Assembly (NCBI GenBank): GCA_022841325.1
Contig: JALHRS010000005.1
Coordinates: 1-64,000 of the forward strand
Length of the DNA stretch: 64,000 nt
Direction: 5' to 3'
Source: Lysobacterales bacterium
GTDB lineage: Bacteria; Pseudomonadota; Gammaproteobacteria; Xanthomonadales; SZUA-5
A model generated the notes under the pieces. The model worked only from the letters and a program-made list of their open reading frames with translations. It searched no databases and was not told the DNA's origin. Within the stretch, counting starts at the first letter, position 1, and each line of letters starts with the position of its first letter. The position numbers and the translations under genes were made by a program. Shown piece by piece: positions 34,940 to 44,235 of the stretch.

Positions 34940-36415
34940 CTAAAGCTCTCCGAACAGCCGCTGCAGATTGCCGGCTTCGGCACTGTTCGGGCAGCGCGCA
35001 TACAGACGACCGGCGGTCCGCCGGAAAGCCTCAAGCTCGCCGGCCTCATGCAGGGCCAGTGCCAGCCGCATGGCCAGACGGCGGCTGCCCTCCTCGGGCT
35101 CGGCAGCGCCCAGTAGCGCCAGGCAGATGGGCTCGACGGCAGCCAATCTCCCGGCTTCGACCCAGCGATTGGCCAGCGTGAGCAGATCGGCGCTGGCGAG
35201 GCGCGGTTTGCGGCCGCTTTGCTGCAGGTAGTCGTTGAAGGTGGCAATGTCCTGATCGACGCCAACGGCCGGTTTCAGCCTTTCGATCAGCAAGCGCCGG
35301 GCAGCATCGTGAAAGGCCGGATCGTCGACTCGATCGCGCCAGGCACGCCAGCGCAGAAGCCAGGCCTCGCGTTCATCCGGATGCTGCTTCACCAACCGCG
35401 CACTCAATTCGCGCGCCGCGGCGAACTCGAGCTGGCCCAGGGCCGATCGGGTGGCCGCATACAGATCCGGGCGCTCCGCCTCGACCTCGCTCTCGTCCAT
35501 CACCTCGCGGCGTTCCCAGCCGAGCTTGCGAATGGCGAAACTCGCCAGAGCCCCGGTCATGATGCCGCCGGCGTGGGCGTCGAAGCCGATGCCCGCATCC
35601 GGGTTTGCCAGCATCTGCCATAACTCCCAGCCCAGCCAGAACGGCAACAGCGACAGCGCCGGCACGCGGACATAGTCGAAGATGACAAAGAACCAGTAGA
35701 ACACCCGGATCTTGCGCAGGCCCCAGACCACGCAGCAGGCGCCCATCAGTCCGGCGATGGCCCCCGACGCGCCGAGCGCACTGCCGACCTCGCCCAGATG
35801 GCGCACCAGACTGAACAGGCCTCCACCGAAGCCGGACAGCAGGTAGACCGAGAGGAACAGCCACGGCCCCAATGCCAGCTCGGTCATCAGGCCCAGCAAG
35901 GCCAGAAACAGCATGTTGCCGAACAGATGCCCGGCGTCACCATGCAGGAAGATCGAGGACAGCAGCCCGGCCACGCTGGGCTGATGGTACTGCAGCGAAT
36001 GCCGCGGCGTGACGGCGTCGTCCAGCAAAGCATCCAGGCGTTCACGGTCGTGGCGCCAACTGGCGAGGCCTTCCGGATCTCCGCCGGGCACCGGCGGAAG
36101 GTGCATCAGGCCGTCTCTGAAGCTGGCGTCATAGGCCTGCAACTGCACTGCGACCAGAGCCCGCTGCGACGTCGGCAAGCGTTGCAGCTGCGGCACCAGT
36201 TCGGCGCGACCGTTTTCCTGCAGATGTTGCAGCAGCCTCGGCCATTCCAGATTCAGCAGTTGCGAGCGCTGGTAATGCTCGGCGGCGCGTTCGAAGGCCG
36301 GTTCGTCGCGCGACTGGATGCCGAAATAGACCAGTACATTGATCAGTATCAGCAGCGCCGTCACCCACGGGAAACGGGCCAGACTGAGTCGCTGATGCAG
36401 GGGAATGATCAGCAT
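34940..36415 (-). CDS. rhomboid family intramembrane serine protease with C-terminal helical repeats
   Basis: A 491-residue protein. Membrane helix one (about 17-35) is followed by an unusual soluble insert of about 110 residues, then the rhomboid core. Catalytic and binding residues are visible: H163 and N167 (HLFGN), S217 in GASGA and H281 in DAHAGG. After about residue 305 the chain is soluble, helical and Leu/Ala/Arg-rich, resembling TPR-type repeats. The protease should cleave membrane-anchored substrates; none can be named. The beta-barrel gene lies just upstream on the same strand. Confidence 0.88.
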   Translation of the reverse strand: MLIIPLHQRLSLARFPWVTALLILINVLVYFGIQSRDEPAFERAAEHYQRSQLLNLEWPRLLQHLQENGRAELVPQLQRLPTSQRALVAVQLQAYDASFRDGLMHLPPVPGGDPEGLASWRHDRERLDALLDDAVTPRHSLQYHQPSVAGLLSSIFLHGDAGHLFGNMLFLALLGLMTELALGPWLFLSVYLLSGFGGGLFSLVRHLGEVGSALGASGAIAGLMGACCVVWGLRKIRVFYWFFVIFDYVRVPALSLLPFWLGWELWQMLANPDAGIGFDAHAGGIMTGALASFAIRKLGWERREVMDESEVEAERPDLYAATRSALGQLEFAAARELSARLVKQHPDEREAWLLRWRAWRDRVDDPAFHDAARRLLIERLKPAVGVDQDIATFNDYLQQSGRKPRLASADLLTLANRWVEAGRLAAVEPICLALLGAAEPEEGSRRLAMRLALALHEAGELEAFRRTAGRLYARCPNSAEAGNLQRLFGEL

Positions 36416-36446
36416 CGTCCGGAGTGCTCGGTCAGGCCCGCGACCA

Positions 36447-37283
36447 CTACCAGCGCCAGATCAGCGCGGCCTGGGCCCCGGACAGGTCCAGTCGCAGGCG
36501 TCCGCTGAGGTCCTCCCGGTCGGTGTCGGCATCCAGGCGTGTGCCCGAATAGCGACCGGCCAGCACCCAGTTCGGCGTCAGCGCGAATTCCAGGCCCGCT
36601 TCCAGATCGTAAACCGTGCCGTCGATGTCGTTCAGGCTGGCCCTGAACACCGCGGCGCGCAGCACCAGACGCAGGCGCTCGCTCAGCGCTTCGCGGTACT
36701 CGGCGCCAAGTACCAGCACCGGCAGTTCTTCACTGACCTCGGCACTGACCGGCATTGGCTGCGCCCCACCAGGCAGGTTCGTGGCCGCGAGATCCAGCCG
36801 CAAGCGATATTGCAGGGCACCGGCGCTCAACCCGAAGGCGCGCTGATCGCGGGTCAGCAACCATCCGGTATAGCTGAAGGACAGCAGGTCCAGATCGATG
36901 GCGCCCGACACCCTGGAATTGACCACGAAGACTTCATCGTCGAACACGATATCGCGCTGGATGACCTGATCGGCACTGCGCCCGAAGCGCTGCGCACGCA
37001 GGCCAAAGCCATGTCGCTCCCAGGGCTGCCAGCGCAGCGCGAACAAACGACTGCGGTCGCGCCCGGCCAGATCCAGATCACGATCCAGATCGATCTCGGT
37101 GCCGAGGGCGCCGGCGCTGCCATCCACGGCCACACTGCCGCCGAGATCGCTGGCGCCGATGCCGATCTCGATCGAGCCCTGATCGATCACGCCGAAATCG
37201 CTGGCGCTGACGGCTGCACTGATGCCCGTCAAGGCCCAGATCAGCATGGCCGTGCCTGCACAACGCCGCCGGTGCGGGCTCAT
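36447..37283 (-). CDS. predicted outer-membrane beta-barrel protein, unknown function
   Basis: A 278-residue exported protein. The N-terminus is basic then hydrophobic (residues 2-26, ending AAVSAS), fitting a signal peptide. The rest is made of alternating short amphipathic strands (for example LFALRWQPWERHGFGLRAQR and LVLGAEYREAL) and ends in aromatic WRW, as outer-membrane barrels often do. No family was recognised. I chose ATG 37283; ATG 37247 is possible, and the longer frame would overlap prpC by 77 bases. Confidence 0.68.
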   Translation of the reverse strand: MSPHRRRCAGTAMLIWALTGISAAVSASDFGVIDQGSIEIGIGASDLGGSVAVDGSAGALGTEIDLDRDLDLAGRDRSRLFALRWQPWERHGFGLRAQRFGRSADQVIQRDIVFDDEVFVVNSRVSGAIDLDLLSFSYTGWLLTRDQRAFGLSAGALQYRLRLDLAATNLPGGAQPMPVSAEVSEELPVLVLGAEYREALSERLRLVLRAAVFRASLNDIDGTVYDLEAGLEFALTPNWVLAGRYSGTRLDADTDREDLSGRLRLDLSGAQAALIWRW

Positions 37284-37326
37284 GGCACGCCGGTTTCCCC
37301 TGAGGTAGCGCGGCGCCGCCTTCACC

Positions 37327-38481
37327 TCAGCGCTGATCCATCGGCAGCCAGGCCTGATCATCGGGACCGTTGTAATGCGCGCTCGGACGAATGATCTTGC
37401 CATCCTGGCGTTGTTCCATGATGTGCGCGGTCCAGCCGCTGGTGCGCGAAATCACGAACAGCGGTGTGAACATGGCCGTGGGCACGCCCATCATGTGATA
37501 GCTGGAGGCGCTGTACCAATCCAGATTCGGGAACATCTTCTTCAGCTCCCACATCAGCGACTCGATGCGCTCGGATACCTCATACAGGCGCATGTTGCCG
37601 CCGTCCGCGCACAGCGAACGGCTGATGTCCTTGATGATCACGTTGCGCGGGTCCGACACCGTGTAAACCGGGTGGCCGAAGCCGATGATGATTTCCTTGC
37701 GGCCCACGCGCTCGCGGATATCGGCCTCGGCTTCATCGGCATTGCGATAGCGGGCAATGATCTCCATGGCCACTTCATTGGCGCCGCCATGCTTGGGGCC
37801 GCGCAGCGCGCCGATGGCACCGGTGACGGCCGAGTACATGTCCGAGCCGGTACCGGCGATCACCCGCGCGGCGAAGGTGCTGGCGTTGAACTCGTGCTCG
37901 GCGTAAAGGATCAGCGATTGATCCAGCGCTCGCGCATGCAGCTCGCTGGGACGACGGCTGTGCAGCAGATGCAGGAAATGCGAGGCAATGCCGTCGTCGT
38001 CGGTTTCGACGTCGATGCGGGCGCCGGAATGGCTGAAGTGATACCAGTACAGCAGCATCGAGCCGAAACTGGCCATCAGCCGGTCGGCAATGTCGCGGGC
38101 TTCGGCCAGCGGGTGGGAATCCTTCTCCGGCAGCACCGCGCCCAGCACCGAAGCGCCGGTGCGCATCACATCCATGGGATGGGTGGATGGCGGCAGCATC
38201 TCCAGAGCATCCTGGACGATGGCCGGCAAACCCCGCAGGCGCTTGAGCTTGGTCTTGTAGGCCTTCAGTTCGGCCGCATTGGGCAGATGCCCATGAACCA
38301 GCAGATGCGCCACCTCTTCGAAACAGGCGTGCCTGGCCAGATCGTGGATGTCATAACCACGGTAGCTGAGATCGTTGCCGGTCCTGCCGACGGTACACAG
38401 GGCAGTATTGCCGGCGGCCACGCCCGACAGGGCTACGGACTTCTTGGCCTTGGGCAGGACCTGGGCTGCAGACTCACTCAT
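37327..38481 (-). CDS. prpC: 2-methylcitrate synthase / citrate synthase family
   Basis: A 384-residue citrate synthase fold protein. It opens with [20 protein letters not shown] and has the short N-terminus typical of PrpC, which condenses propionyl-CoA with oxaloacetate in the methylcitrate cycle. The catalytic residues fit H231 (GPKHGGANE), H270 (GFGHPVY) and an Asp in NLDWYSA. PrpC often also makes citrate, so it could be a secondary citrate synthase. No prpB, prpD or acnD flanks it. GAGGCG precedes the ATG. Confidence 0.85.
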   Translation of the reverse strand: MSESAAQVLPKAKKSVALSGVAAGNTALCTVGRTGNDLSYRGYDIHDLARHACFEEVAHLLVHGHLPNAAELKAYKTKLKRLRGLPAIVQDALEMLPPSTHPMDVMRTGASVLGAVLPEKDSHPLAEARDIADRLMASFGSMLLYWYHFSHSGARIDVETDDDGIASHFLHLLHSRRPSELHARALDQSLILYAEHEFNASTFAARVIAGTGSDMYSAVTGAIGALRGPKHGGANEVAMEIIARYRNADEAEADIRERVGRKEIIIGFGHPVYTVSDPRNVIIKDISRSLCADGGNMRLYEVSERIESLMWELKKMFPNLDWYSASSYHMMGVPTAMFTPLFVISRTSGWTAHIMEQRQDGKIIRPSAHYNGPDDQAWLPMDQR

Positions 38482-38667
38482 CGGATCGCCTCATTGTTTC
38501 AGGAGCCGGCCATTCTAAGGCCGGCGGGGCCCGATCGTGACCCTGTTCGAACAAGATTCGGCGCATTGGCCTCTGGCCCCGGACAGACCTGAACGCACCG
38601 CATCGGCTCGGGCCTGTATCGTCTGCCGATCGGACACCATCGCAAGAGTGGACACCCAGGAAGGCTC
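38482..38667. promoter_or_regulatory. divergent prpC / SLC13 permease intergenic region
   Basis: The 186 bases between the two start codons must carry promoters for both genes. No clear operator palindrome was identified by eye. Confidence 0.4.
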
Positions 38668-40542
38668 ATGAGTTCATCGCAAGTCCTGATTTTCGCGCTG
38701 GTGCTGGCAGCAGGCGTGCTCTTCATGTGGGGCCGCTGGCGTCATGACATGGTGGCGATCGCGGTGCTGCTGGCCGCCGTGATGCTGGGGCTGGTCGCGC
38801 CAGCGACAGCATTCAGCGGGTTCGGGCATCCGGCGGTGATTTCCGTTGCCTGCGTGCTGATCCTGAGCAAGGGTCTGCAGGAATCGGGCGCCGTGAACCT
38901 GATCGCGCGTTATCTGCTGCCGGGCAAGGATGCCGGCTATCTCAGTAGCGTGGCCGCCTTGACGCTGCTCGGCGCCGCCTTGTCAGGCTTCATGAACAAT
39001 GTCGGCGCATTGGCGCTGCTGATGCCGGTGGCGCTGCAGATGGCGGAACGCCAGAAGCGTCCGGCGGGCCAGCTGTTGATGCCACTGGCCTTCGGTTCCA
39101 TCCTCGGTGGCATGGTCACGCTGGTGGGCACACCGCCCAATCTGATCGTATCGGGCTTTCGTGCGGAACTCGGCGGCAGTGGCTTCTCCATGTTCGATTT
39201 CACACCGGTCGGCCTGGCGGTGGCCGCCACCGGACTGGTACTGGTGATCTTTGCGTCCCGCTATCTGGTGCCGGTACGGGAACGCGCGGGTGCCGACAGT
39301 TTCGAGATCGGGTCCTATCTGACCGAAACCCGGGTTCTGCCCAACAGCAACCTGGTTGGCAAGCAACTGCGCGACATTGAGGCTGCGCTGGAGCCAGCTG
39401 ATGGCCAGATCGTTGGCCTGATCCGCAACCAGGTGCGCCTGACCGCCCCCAATATGCGGCGCTCGGTGCTGGCCGGAGACATCCTGATCATCGAAGCAGA
39501 CATGGCTGCGCTGACGCGCGTGCTGGGTGAGCTCGGGCTGGCGCTGGAGGAAGCTCATGTCGAGGCTGACAAGGGCGACGGCGCATCGGCAGCGGACCGC
39601 GACACCGCAGAGAAGGCAGAGGCAAAGGCCAAGGACGTGGTCGAGACCAAGTCGACCACCGAAAGCCGTGCTTCGGAGACGCCGCAACTCGCCGAACTGG
39701 TGCTGCTGCCGCACTCGAGCTATGCCAGGCGCTCCGCGACTGACCTCAGCCTGCGTACCCGATTCGGCATCAATCTGCTGGCCATCTCACGCCAGGGCCG
39801 TCGATCCACCGCGCGTCTGCGCACGATGAACTTCATGCCTGGCGACGTGCTGCTGGTGCAGGGTTCGGCCGAGGCCATCGCCGACTTCGCCACTGCCAGC
39901 GACAGCGCGCCCCTGGCCACGCGCAGCATCAACCTGCCCGATCGCCGTCGCGCCTGGACAGCGGGGCTGATCCTCGCCGCCTCGATCGGCGCCGCCGCCA
40001 GCGGGTTGCTGGCCGCGCATATCGCCTTCGCCGCCGGCGCACTGGCATCGATGCTTCTGTCGACGGTACCGGCGCGGGTCGTCTACGAAGCCGTGGACTG
40101 GCCGGTGATCGTCATGCTGGCGGCGCTGATTCCGGTGGCGGGTGCACTGCAAACCACCGGCGCGGCCGACACCCTGGCGCACACGCTGCTGGATCGCGTA
40201 GCCCAGGGTCATCCGGCGCTGGCGCTGGCTCTGATCCTGGTGGTCACGATGACGCTCTCGGACTTCATGAACAATGCCGCCACCGCGGCGATCATGTGTC
40301 CGATCGCCATCGGTGTGGCAGCGCAGCTCGGGGTCAGTACCGATCCCTTCCTGATGGCGGTGGCGGTTGGTGCCTCATGCGCGTTTCTGACCCCAATCGG
40401 ACACCAGAACAACACCCTCATTCTGGGCCCGGGCGGCTTTCATTTCGGCGATTACTGGCGCCTTGGCTTGCCCCTGGAACTGGTCATCGTGCTGGTCAGT
40501 GTGCCGATGTTGTTGTGGGTGTGGCCCTTGAGTCCGGTGTAG
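38668..40542 (+). CDS. SLC13/DASS-type permease with RCK (TrkA-C) domains
   Basis: A 624-residue inner-membrane transporter. The first half (about 1-205) holds membrane helices, including SGFMNNVGALALLMPVAL and GGMVTLVGTPPNLIVSG, the helix-reentrant motif seen in SLC13/ArsB-like carriers. Residues about 210-290 and 330-410 look like two TrkA-C domains with a charged linker (Glu/Lys/Ala-rich, about 293-333) between. The second half repeats the motif (DFMNNAATAAIMCPIA, FLTPIGHQNNTLILGPGG). It may carry dicarboxylates, sulfate or cations; substrate not predictable. AGGAAGG precedes the ATG. Confidence 0.88.
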   Translation: MSSSQVLIFALVLAAGVLFMWGRWRHDMVAIAVLLAAVMLGLVAPATAFSGFGHPAVISVACVLILSKGLQESGAVNLIARYLLPGKDAGYLSSVAALTLLGAALSGFMNNVGALALLMPVALQMAERQKRPAGQLLMPLAFGSILGGMVTLVGTPPNLIVSGFRAELGGSGFSMFDFTPVGLAVAATGLVLVIFASRYLVPVRERAGADSFEIGSYLTETRVLPNSNLVGKQLRDIEAALEPADGQIVGLIRNQVRLTAPNMRRSVLAGDILIIEADMAALTRVLGELGLALEEAHVEADKGDGASAADRDTAEKAEAKAKDVVETKSTTESRASETPQLAELVLLPHSSYARRSATDLSLRTRFGINLLAISRQGRRSTARLRTMNFMPGDVLLVQGSAEAIADFATASDSAPLATRSINLPDRRRAWTAGLILAASIGAAASGLLAAHIAFAAGALASMLLSTVPARVVYEAVDWPVIVMLAALIPVAGALQTTGAADTLAHTLLDRVAQGHPALALALILVVTMTLSDFMNNAATAAIMCPIAIGVAAQLGVSTDPFLMAVAVGASCAFLTPIGHQNNTLILGPGGFHFGDYWRLGLPLELVIVLVSVPMLLWVWPLSPV

Positions 40543-40545
40543 GCC

Positions 40546-40943
40546 CCGCCGGGCACCTCGCGCATCGAGCATTCCGCCGAACCCATCCATGCGGGCGCGA
40601 GGACCCGGCCTACGCCGGACGTAGCGCGGCTCCGGCGCGCGCGGTGCTCGGTCTTCGCGAATGCTCACGTCGCGCCGGCGTCCGCGAGGAGCACCGCCGG
40701 GCGCCTCGCGTATCGAGCATTCCGCCCGACCAATCCACGCGGACGCGAGCACACGGCCTACGCCGGACGTAGCGCGGCTCCGGCGCGCGCGGTGCTCGGT
40801 CTTCGCGAATGCTCACGTCGCGCCGGCGGCCGCGAGGGGCCCCGCCGGGCGCCTCGCGCATCGGGCATTCCCGCCGAACCCATCCATGCGGACGCGAGGA
40901 CCCGGCCTACGCCGGACGTAGCGCGGCTCCGGCGCGCGCGCAG
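40546..40943. repeat. 148-bp tandem repeat array, 2.7 copies
   Basis: Units begin with CCGCCGGG at 40546, 40694 and 40842, an exact 148-base period; the third copy stops at about 40943, one base before the stop codon of the small gene on the minus strand. Each unit carries smaller self-complementary words (GGCCTACGCCGGACGTAGC). Because 148 is not a multiple of three, open frames cross the array in several frames without coding consistently. A diverged inverted copy lies at 45099-45240. Confidence 0.92.
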
Positions 40944-41168
40944 CTACTTGACGACCTTGGGCGGCAGCAGGCGCGCCCTCAACATGGCGTCGGCATAGGC
41001 ATAGGCCGCCAGCGCCATGCCGTCGGGCGTCAATGGCAATACACCCGGCACCTTGGGCGCCGGAATCATCCCGGACAGTGCATGGCACGCCGCTAGGTCC
41101 CGCAAGCTGATGGATTCAGTTTGAGTAGCCTGTGCGCCGGCAGGGATGGGATTATCGGTGTTGGTCAT
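40944..41168 (-). CDS. small conserved-hypothetical protein, possibly phage-derived
   Basis: A 74-residue protein starting MTNTDNPIPAGAQ. The segments SLRDLAACHALSG and AAYAYADAMLRAR resemble a common small phage/prophage protein pattern (LRDYFAA... YxxADAML). GGGAAG precedes the ATG by about 9 bases. The longer frame upstream is unsupported. It stands alone between the tandem array and the alpha/beta-hydrolase gene, with no other phage genes. Function unknown. Confidence 0.6.
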   Translation of the reverse strand: MTNTDNPIPAGAQATQTESISLRDLAACHALSGMIPAPKVPGVLPLTPDGMALAAYAYADAMLRARLLPPKVVK

Positions 41169-41240
41169 TAGGTGCTTCCCGGTGTCCAGATGCACGACGT
41201 TACACCCTTTGCCCGATGCCAAGTTGATCAGAACCAATGT

Positions 41241-42251
41241 TTACTGCGGTCGCGGAGCAGCACCCGGTTCAGTCGCCGCTTTCTGCGGTACGTCGCACGG
41301 CAGGCATTCGAGAAAACGCAGCGCGGCCGCCACCGTGACGCTGGGGCCTTCTTCCTGGGGCACATGGCCCAGATCCGGAAACATGCGCAACTCGCTGCCC
41401 TGGATGTCGCGGTGGAAGCGCTCTCCGTTCTCGGGCGGTATCAACCGATCCTTTCCACCCCAGATGATCAGCGTCGGCAGCTTGAGTTCGGCGATGCGCT
41501 CCGAGCCCTCGTGATAGTTGGTCTGTCGGAATCGCTGGATCAGGGCATCCCGATTGCCGGCCCGCAAGTTCAGTTCGAAGTAGCGGTCGATGAGGTCCTC
41601 GCTGACCCGATCGGGGTTGCCGTAGGTGTTGCGCACGCTGGCCGCCACCAATGAGCGCGGCAACAGATAGCGGGCAATGGGCGCGGTCCAGTCGGAACGG
41701 GCGAGTCTGAAGCCCAGGGGAATCGACTTGGGCTGGAAGGGATAGCCGGCCGAATCGATCAGGATCAGTCCGTCGACCCGATCCGGGTGCTCGAATGCCA
41801 TGGCCAGCGCGATCTGTCCGCCCAGCGAATTTCCGACCAGCACCACCCTTTGGGCGGGCACCTGATCGAGAAAGCGGCTCAGGTGATCGACATAGGCCTG
41901 CAGGCTGTAGTCGCCGTCGGGGCTTGGTCCGGTCAGACCGAAACCGGGCAGATCCATGCGGATCACCCGATGCCTTGGGATCAAGGCTGCCACCCAGCCG
42001 TCCCAGGTATGCAGACTGGCTGAGGTACCATGAATCAGGACGATGGGCCGGGGATCGTCGCGGCGCCCTTCATCGCGCCAGTGCACCTGCATGCCGTCCA
42101 CACTCATCCACTGCGAAGGCGGCGGCGCCCAGCGCGCCTTGAGCCCATCCACCGGGAGATCGGGCTGCCAGGCGTAGATCAGCAACCCGGCCAGAAGCAG
42201 CAGCAGCGCCGCCGCGATAACCCGCCAGGGGCGCCATCGTGAATTTCGCAT
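41241..42251 (-). CDS. alpha/beta-hydrolase fold protein, membrane-anchored
   Basis: A 336-residue hydrolase with one N-terminal membrane anchor (about 10-28) and a canonical alpha/beta-hydrolase domain. The oxyanion region is LIHGTSASLHTWDGW, the nucleophile elbow is GNSLGG, the acid is the Asp in WGGKDRLIP, and the His is in DLGHVPQEE. Probably periplasmic-facing esterase or lipase-like; substrate unknown. Start is ATG 42251 (a TTG codon precedes it). Confidence 0.85.
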   Translation of the reverse strand: MRNSRWRPWRVIAAALLLLLAGLLIYAWQPDLPVDGLKARWAPPPSQWMSVDGMQVHWRDEGRRDDPRPIVLIHGTSASLHTWDGWVAALIPRHRVIRMDLPGFGLTGPSPDGDYSLQAYVDHLSRFLDQVPAQRVVLVGNSLGGQIALAMAFEHPDRVDGLILIDSAGYPFQPKSIPLGFRLARSDWTAPIARYLLPRSLVAASVRNTYGNPDRVSEDLIDRYFELNLRAGNRDALIQRFRQTNYHEGSERIAELKLPTLIIWGGKDRLIPPENGERFHRDIQGSELRMFPDLGHVPQEEGPSVTVAAALRFLECLPCDVPQKAATEPGAAPRPQ

Positions 42252-42436
42252 CAACTGTAGCCTTTGATGGGACGAACGGGGCGCACAGTATTGATTACGA
42301 GGGCAAGAAGGCGCGAGGACTGCAGGAAAGCCGGTGGCCGGCCGGTACCCGCCGTCACCTGGGCCCTGCGGGCCAACGTGACCTACATTCCGCCATTCCC
42401 CGATCCCGCTGGCAGCCTCGACTGCGCCGCAGCGCT

Positions 42437-42467
42437 CTTCCCGTGCCCCCTGCCCCCTGCCCCCACC
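42437..42467. repeat. C-rich tract of the G/C-run family
   Basis: A short tract with runs CCCCC, CCCCC and CCCCC separated by TG lies just before the stop codon of the channel gene. It matches the C-rich arms at 16625-16647 and 57060-57091. The opposite strand could form a G-quadruplex. Confidence 0.65.
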
Positions 42468-43973
42468 CTACTGATCCAATCCAAAAAAGGCCCGGATGCG
42501 GGCGCCGATGGCATCCTGTTGCGGATCATCGGCTGCCGAGGCGGTCGCGGATCTGCGTGCAACATCCAGCTCGCTCTGGCGTGAGGCGATCACCTTGGAG
42601 ATTTCGTGGGCGATCTCCGGACGCGCCAGCAGCACCTTCTGGAAGCCGTTCTTGCCCAGACGCAGTGCCTCGACATCGGTACGGGCGGTGATCGTGGCTC
42701 TGCGCGGTTCACCGGTCATCATGCCCATCTCGCCAATCACGCTGCCGGCCTGCAGCGTGGCGATATGGGTGCGCTTGCTGCCCTGCTCAATCCAGACATC
42801 CACTTCGCCGGACACCAGCAGATACAGCCAGTGCGCCACACGCCCCTGACGGGTGATGGTGCTGCCCTTGACGAAGGGCGCCAGCACCAGATTCTCGGCC
42901 AGTGATTGCAGTTCGTCGGCGGCAAAATTGCTGAACAGATCGACTTCTGCGAGCAAGGCCTGTCGTCTGGCCATTTCGTCCGCCTGCAAGGCGGCACGGC
43001 GGCGCTCGTTCTCCTTGATGACCAGTCGCTCTTCCTGGACCACGGCCAGATGCACGTTCTGCCGGGCCAGTGCCGCCAACGCATTGCGCCGCACATCGGA
43101 ATCGGTGGGATCGTCCGGACGCGGGTCACCCATCCAGTAACGCAGCGCATAGCGCGCATAACCACCACTGGTATCCATCAGCACGGCGCTGGGCGGCGGC
43201 TCCAGCAACACATTGGGCGCTTCACAGTCGCGTACTGAATCTTCGAGCAGTTGCAGCACCTGGCTGGGACTGGCGTCCAGTTCGATGTTGAACCAGAGCC
43301 AGCGGCGCCAACGCATCCGGCTATCGCTGCGCGAACCGATCACGGTGAAACGGTTCTTGACCAGCCAGCCATTGGGAATGATCACGGTCTCGCGGTTGCG
43401 CGTTTCGATGGCGGTATGGCGCCAGCGCACGTCCACCACCTGACCGCTGATATCGTCGATCTTGACCCAGTCACCGATGCGCAGCGAGGCGTCGAGCTGC
43501 AGCACCACGCCACCCAGCACGTTGCCGAGCGTGTCCTGCATGGAGAAGGCCAGCACCGCGGTAATCACCGCCGAAGTGGCCAGCAGACTGCCGAGGTTGA
43601 CGCCGGCGCCGTGCAACCAGTACAGCACCCAGGCCGCCGCCAGCGCCGTGACCACCAGATCTTCGACGATCCGCGGCGGATCCATGCGCAGCGCCGGCAT
43701 GATCAGGCGAAAAGCCAGCACCGAGCCCAGGCGGATGATGACAGCGCCAACCCCGACCGCAGCCAGCGAGGCAGCAAGACTGGCAGCCCTTGGCGATCCC
43801 CAGCGGCCCATGGCCAGTCCTGTGATCAGCAGCAGCCCGAAGATCACGGCCATCACCAGCATGTTGCGTATGCCGGCACGGTCCTTGGGCTTGAGTGCCA
43901 GCAGCAGCATTCCCAACGCGAAAGCGATGGCCAGGCCGATGCCGGTCTGAGATCCCAGCGCATTCAAGTCCAT
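42468..43973 (-). CDS. mechanosensitive ion channel (MscS type) with cyclic-nucleotide-binding domain
   Basis: A 501-residue inner-membrane protein. Four membrane helices (about 10-135) lead to the MscS pore and beta domain (about 135-280) with SMQDTLGNVLGGVVLQLD and RIGDWVKIDDISGQVVDV. A helical linker is followed by a cNMP-binding domain (about 350-480) with the phosphate cassette in GSVIGEMGMMTGEPRRATITA. The fusion suggests gating modified by cAMP or cGMP, as in bCNG-type MscS channels. GGGAG precedes the ATG. Confidence 0.9.
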   Translation of the reverse strand: MDLNALGSQTGIGLAIAFALGMLLLALKPKDRAGIRNMLVMAVIFGLLLITGLAMGRWGSPRAASLAASLAAVGVGAVIIRLGSVLAFRLIMPALRMDPPRIVEDLVVTALAAAWVLYWLHGAGVNLGSLLATSAVITAVLAFSMQDTLGNVLGGVVLQLDASLRIGDWVKIDDISGQVVDVRWRHTAIETRNRETVIIPNGWLVKNRFTVIGSRSDSRMRWRRWLWFNIELDASPSQVLQLLEDSVRDCEAPNVLLEPPPSAVLMDTSGGYARYALRYWMGDPRPDDPTDSDVRRNALAALARQNVHLAVVQEERLVIKENERRRAALQADEMARRQALLAEVDLFSNFAADELQSLAENLVLAPFVKGSTITRQGRVAHWLYLLVSGEVDVWIEQGSKRTHIATLQAGSVIGEMGMMTGEPRRATITARTDVEALRLGKNGFQKVLLARPEIAHEISKVIASRQSELDVARRSATASAADDPQQDAIGARIRAFFGLDQ

Positions 43974-44235
43974 CCGTGGCTCCCTGGCTGCATGCTGGAC
44001 TCAGTGTAGCGCCTGATGCTCTCGGCCTGCAGACCGAGCGAGTGCCGCGGTGGTGGGAAAATGGCGGCGGACGGCCGTGCCACATCGCCCCAGGCACCCT
44101 GCCTGCCCGACTCCACAAAGGCCATCGAGCATTTCCCCGCGACCTCATGAAATATTCGGGCTAGCATTCGCGCCTTCAATTCTTTGCGCGGGCGCCGCCG
44201 GGCGCCCGGCATGACTGACCAGGAAGGACAAGGTT

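Noticed and set aside
40546-40943. Possible CRISPR array
   Set aside because: The units are 148 bases, directly adjacent, with no unique spacers and no cas genes.
40610-41096. Arg/Ala-rich open frames in the tandem array
   Set aside because: They are translations of the 148-bp units in shifting frames; the period is not divisible by three.
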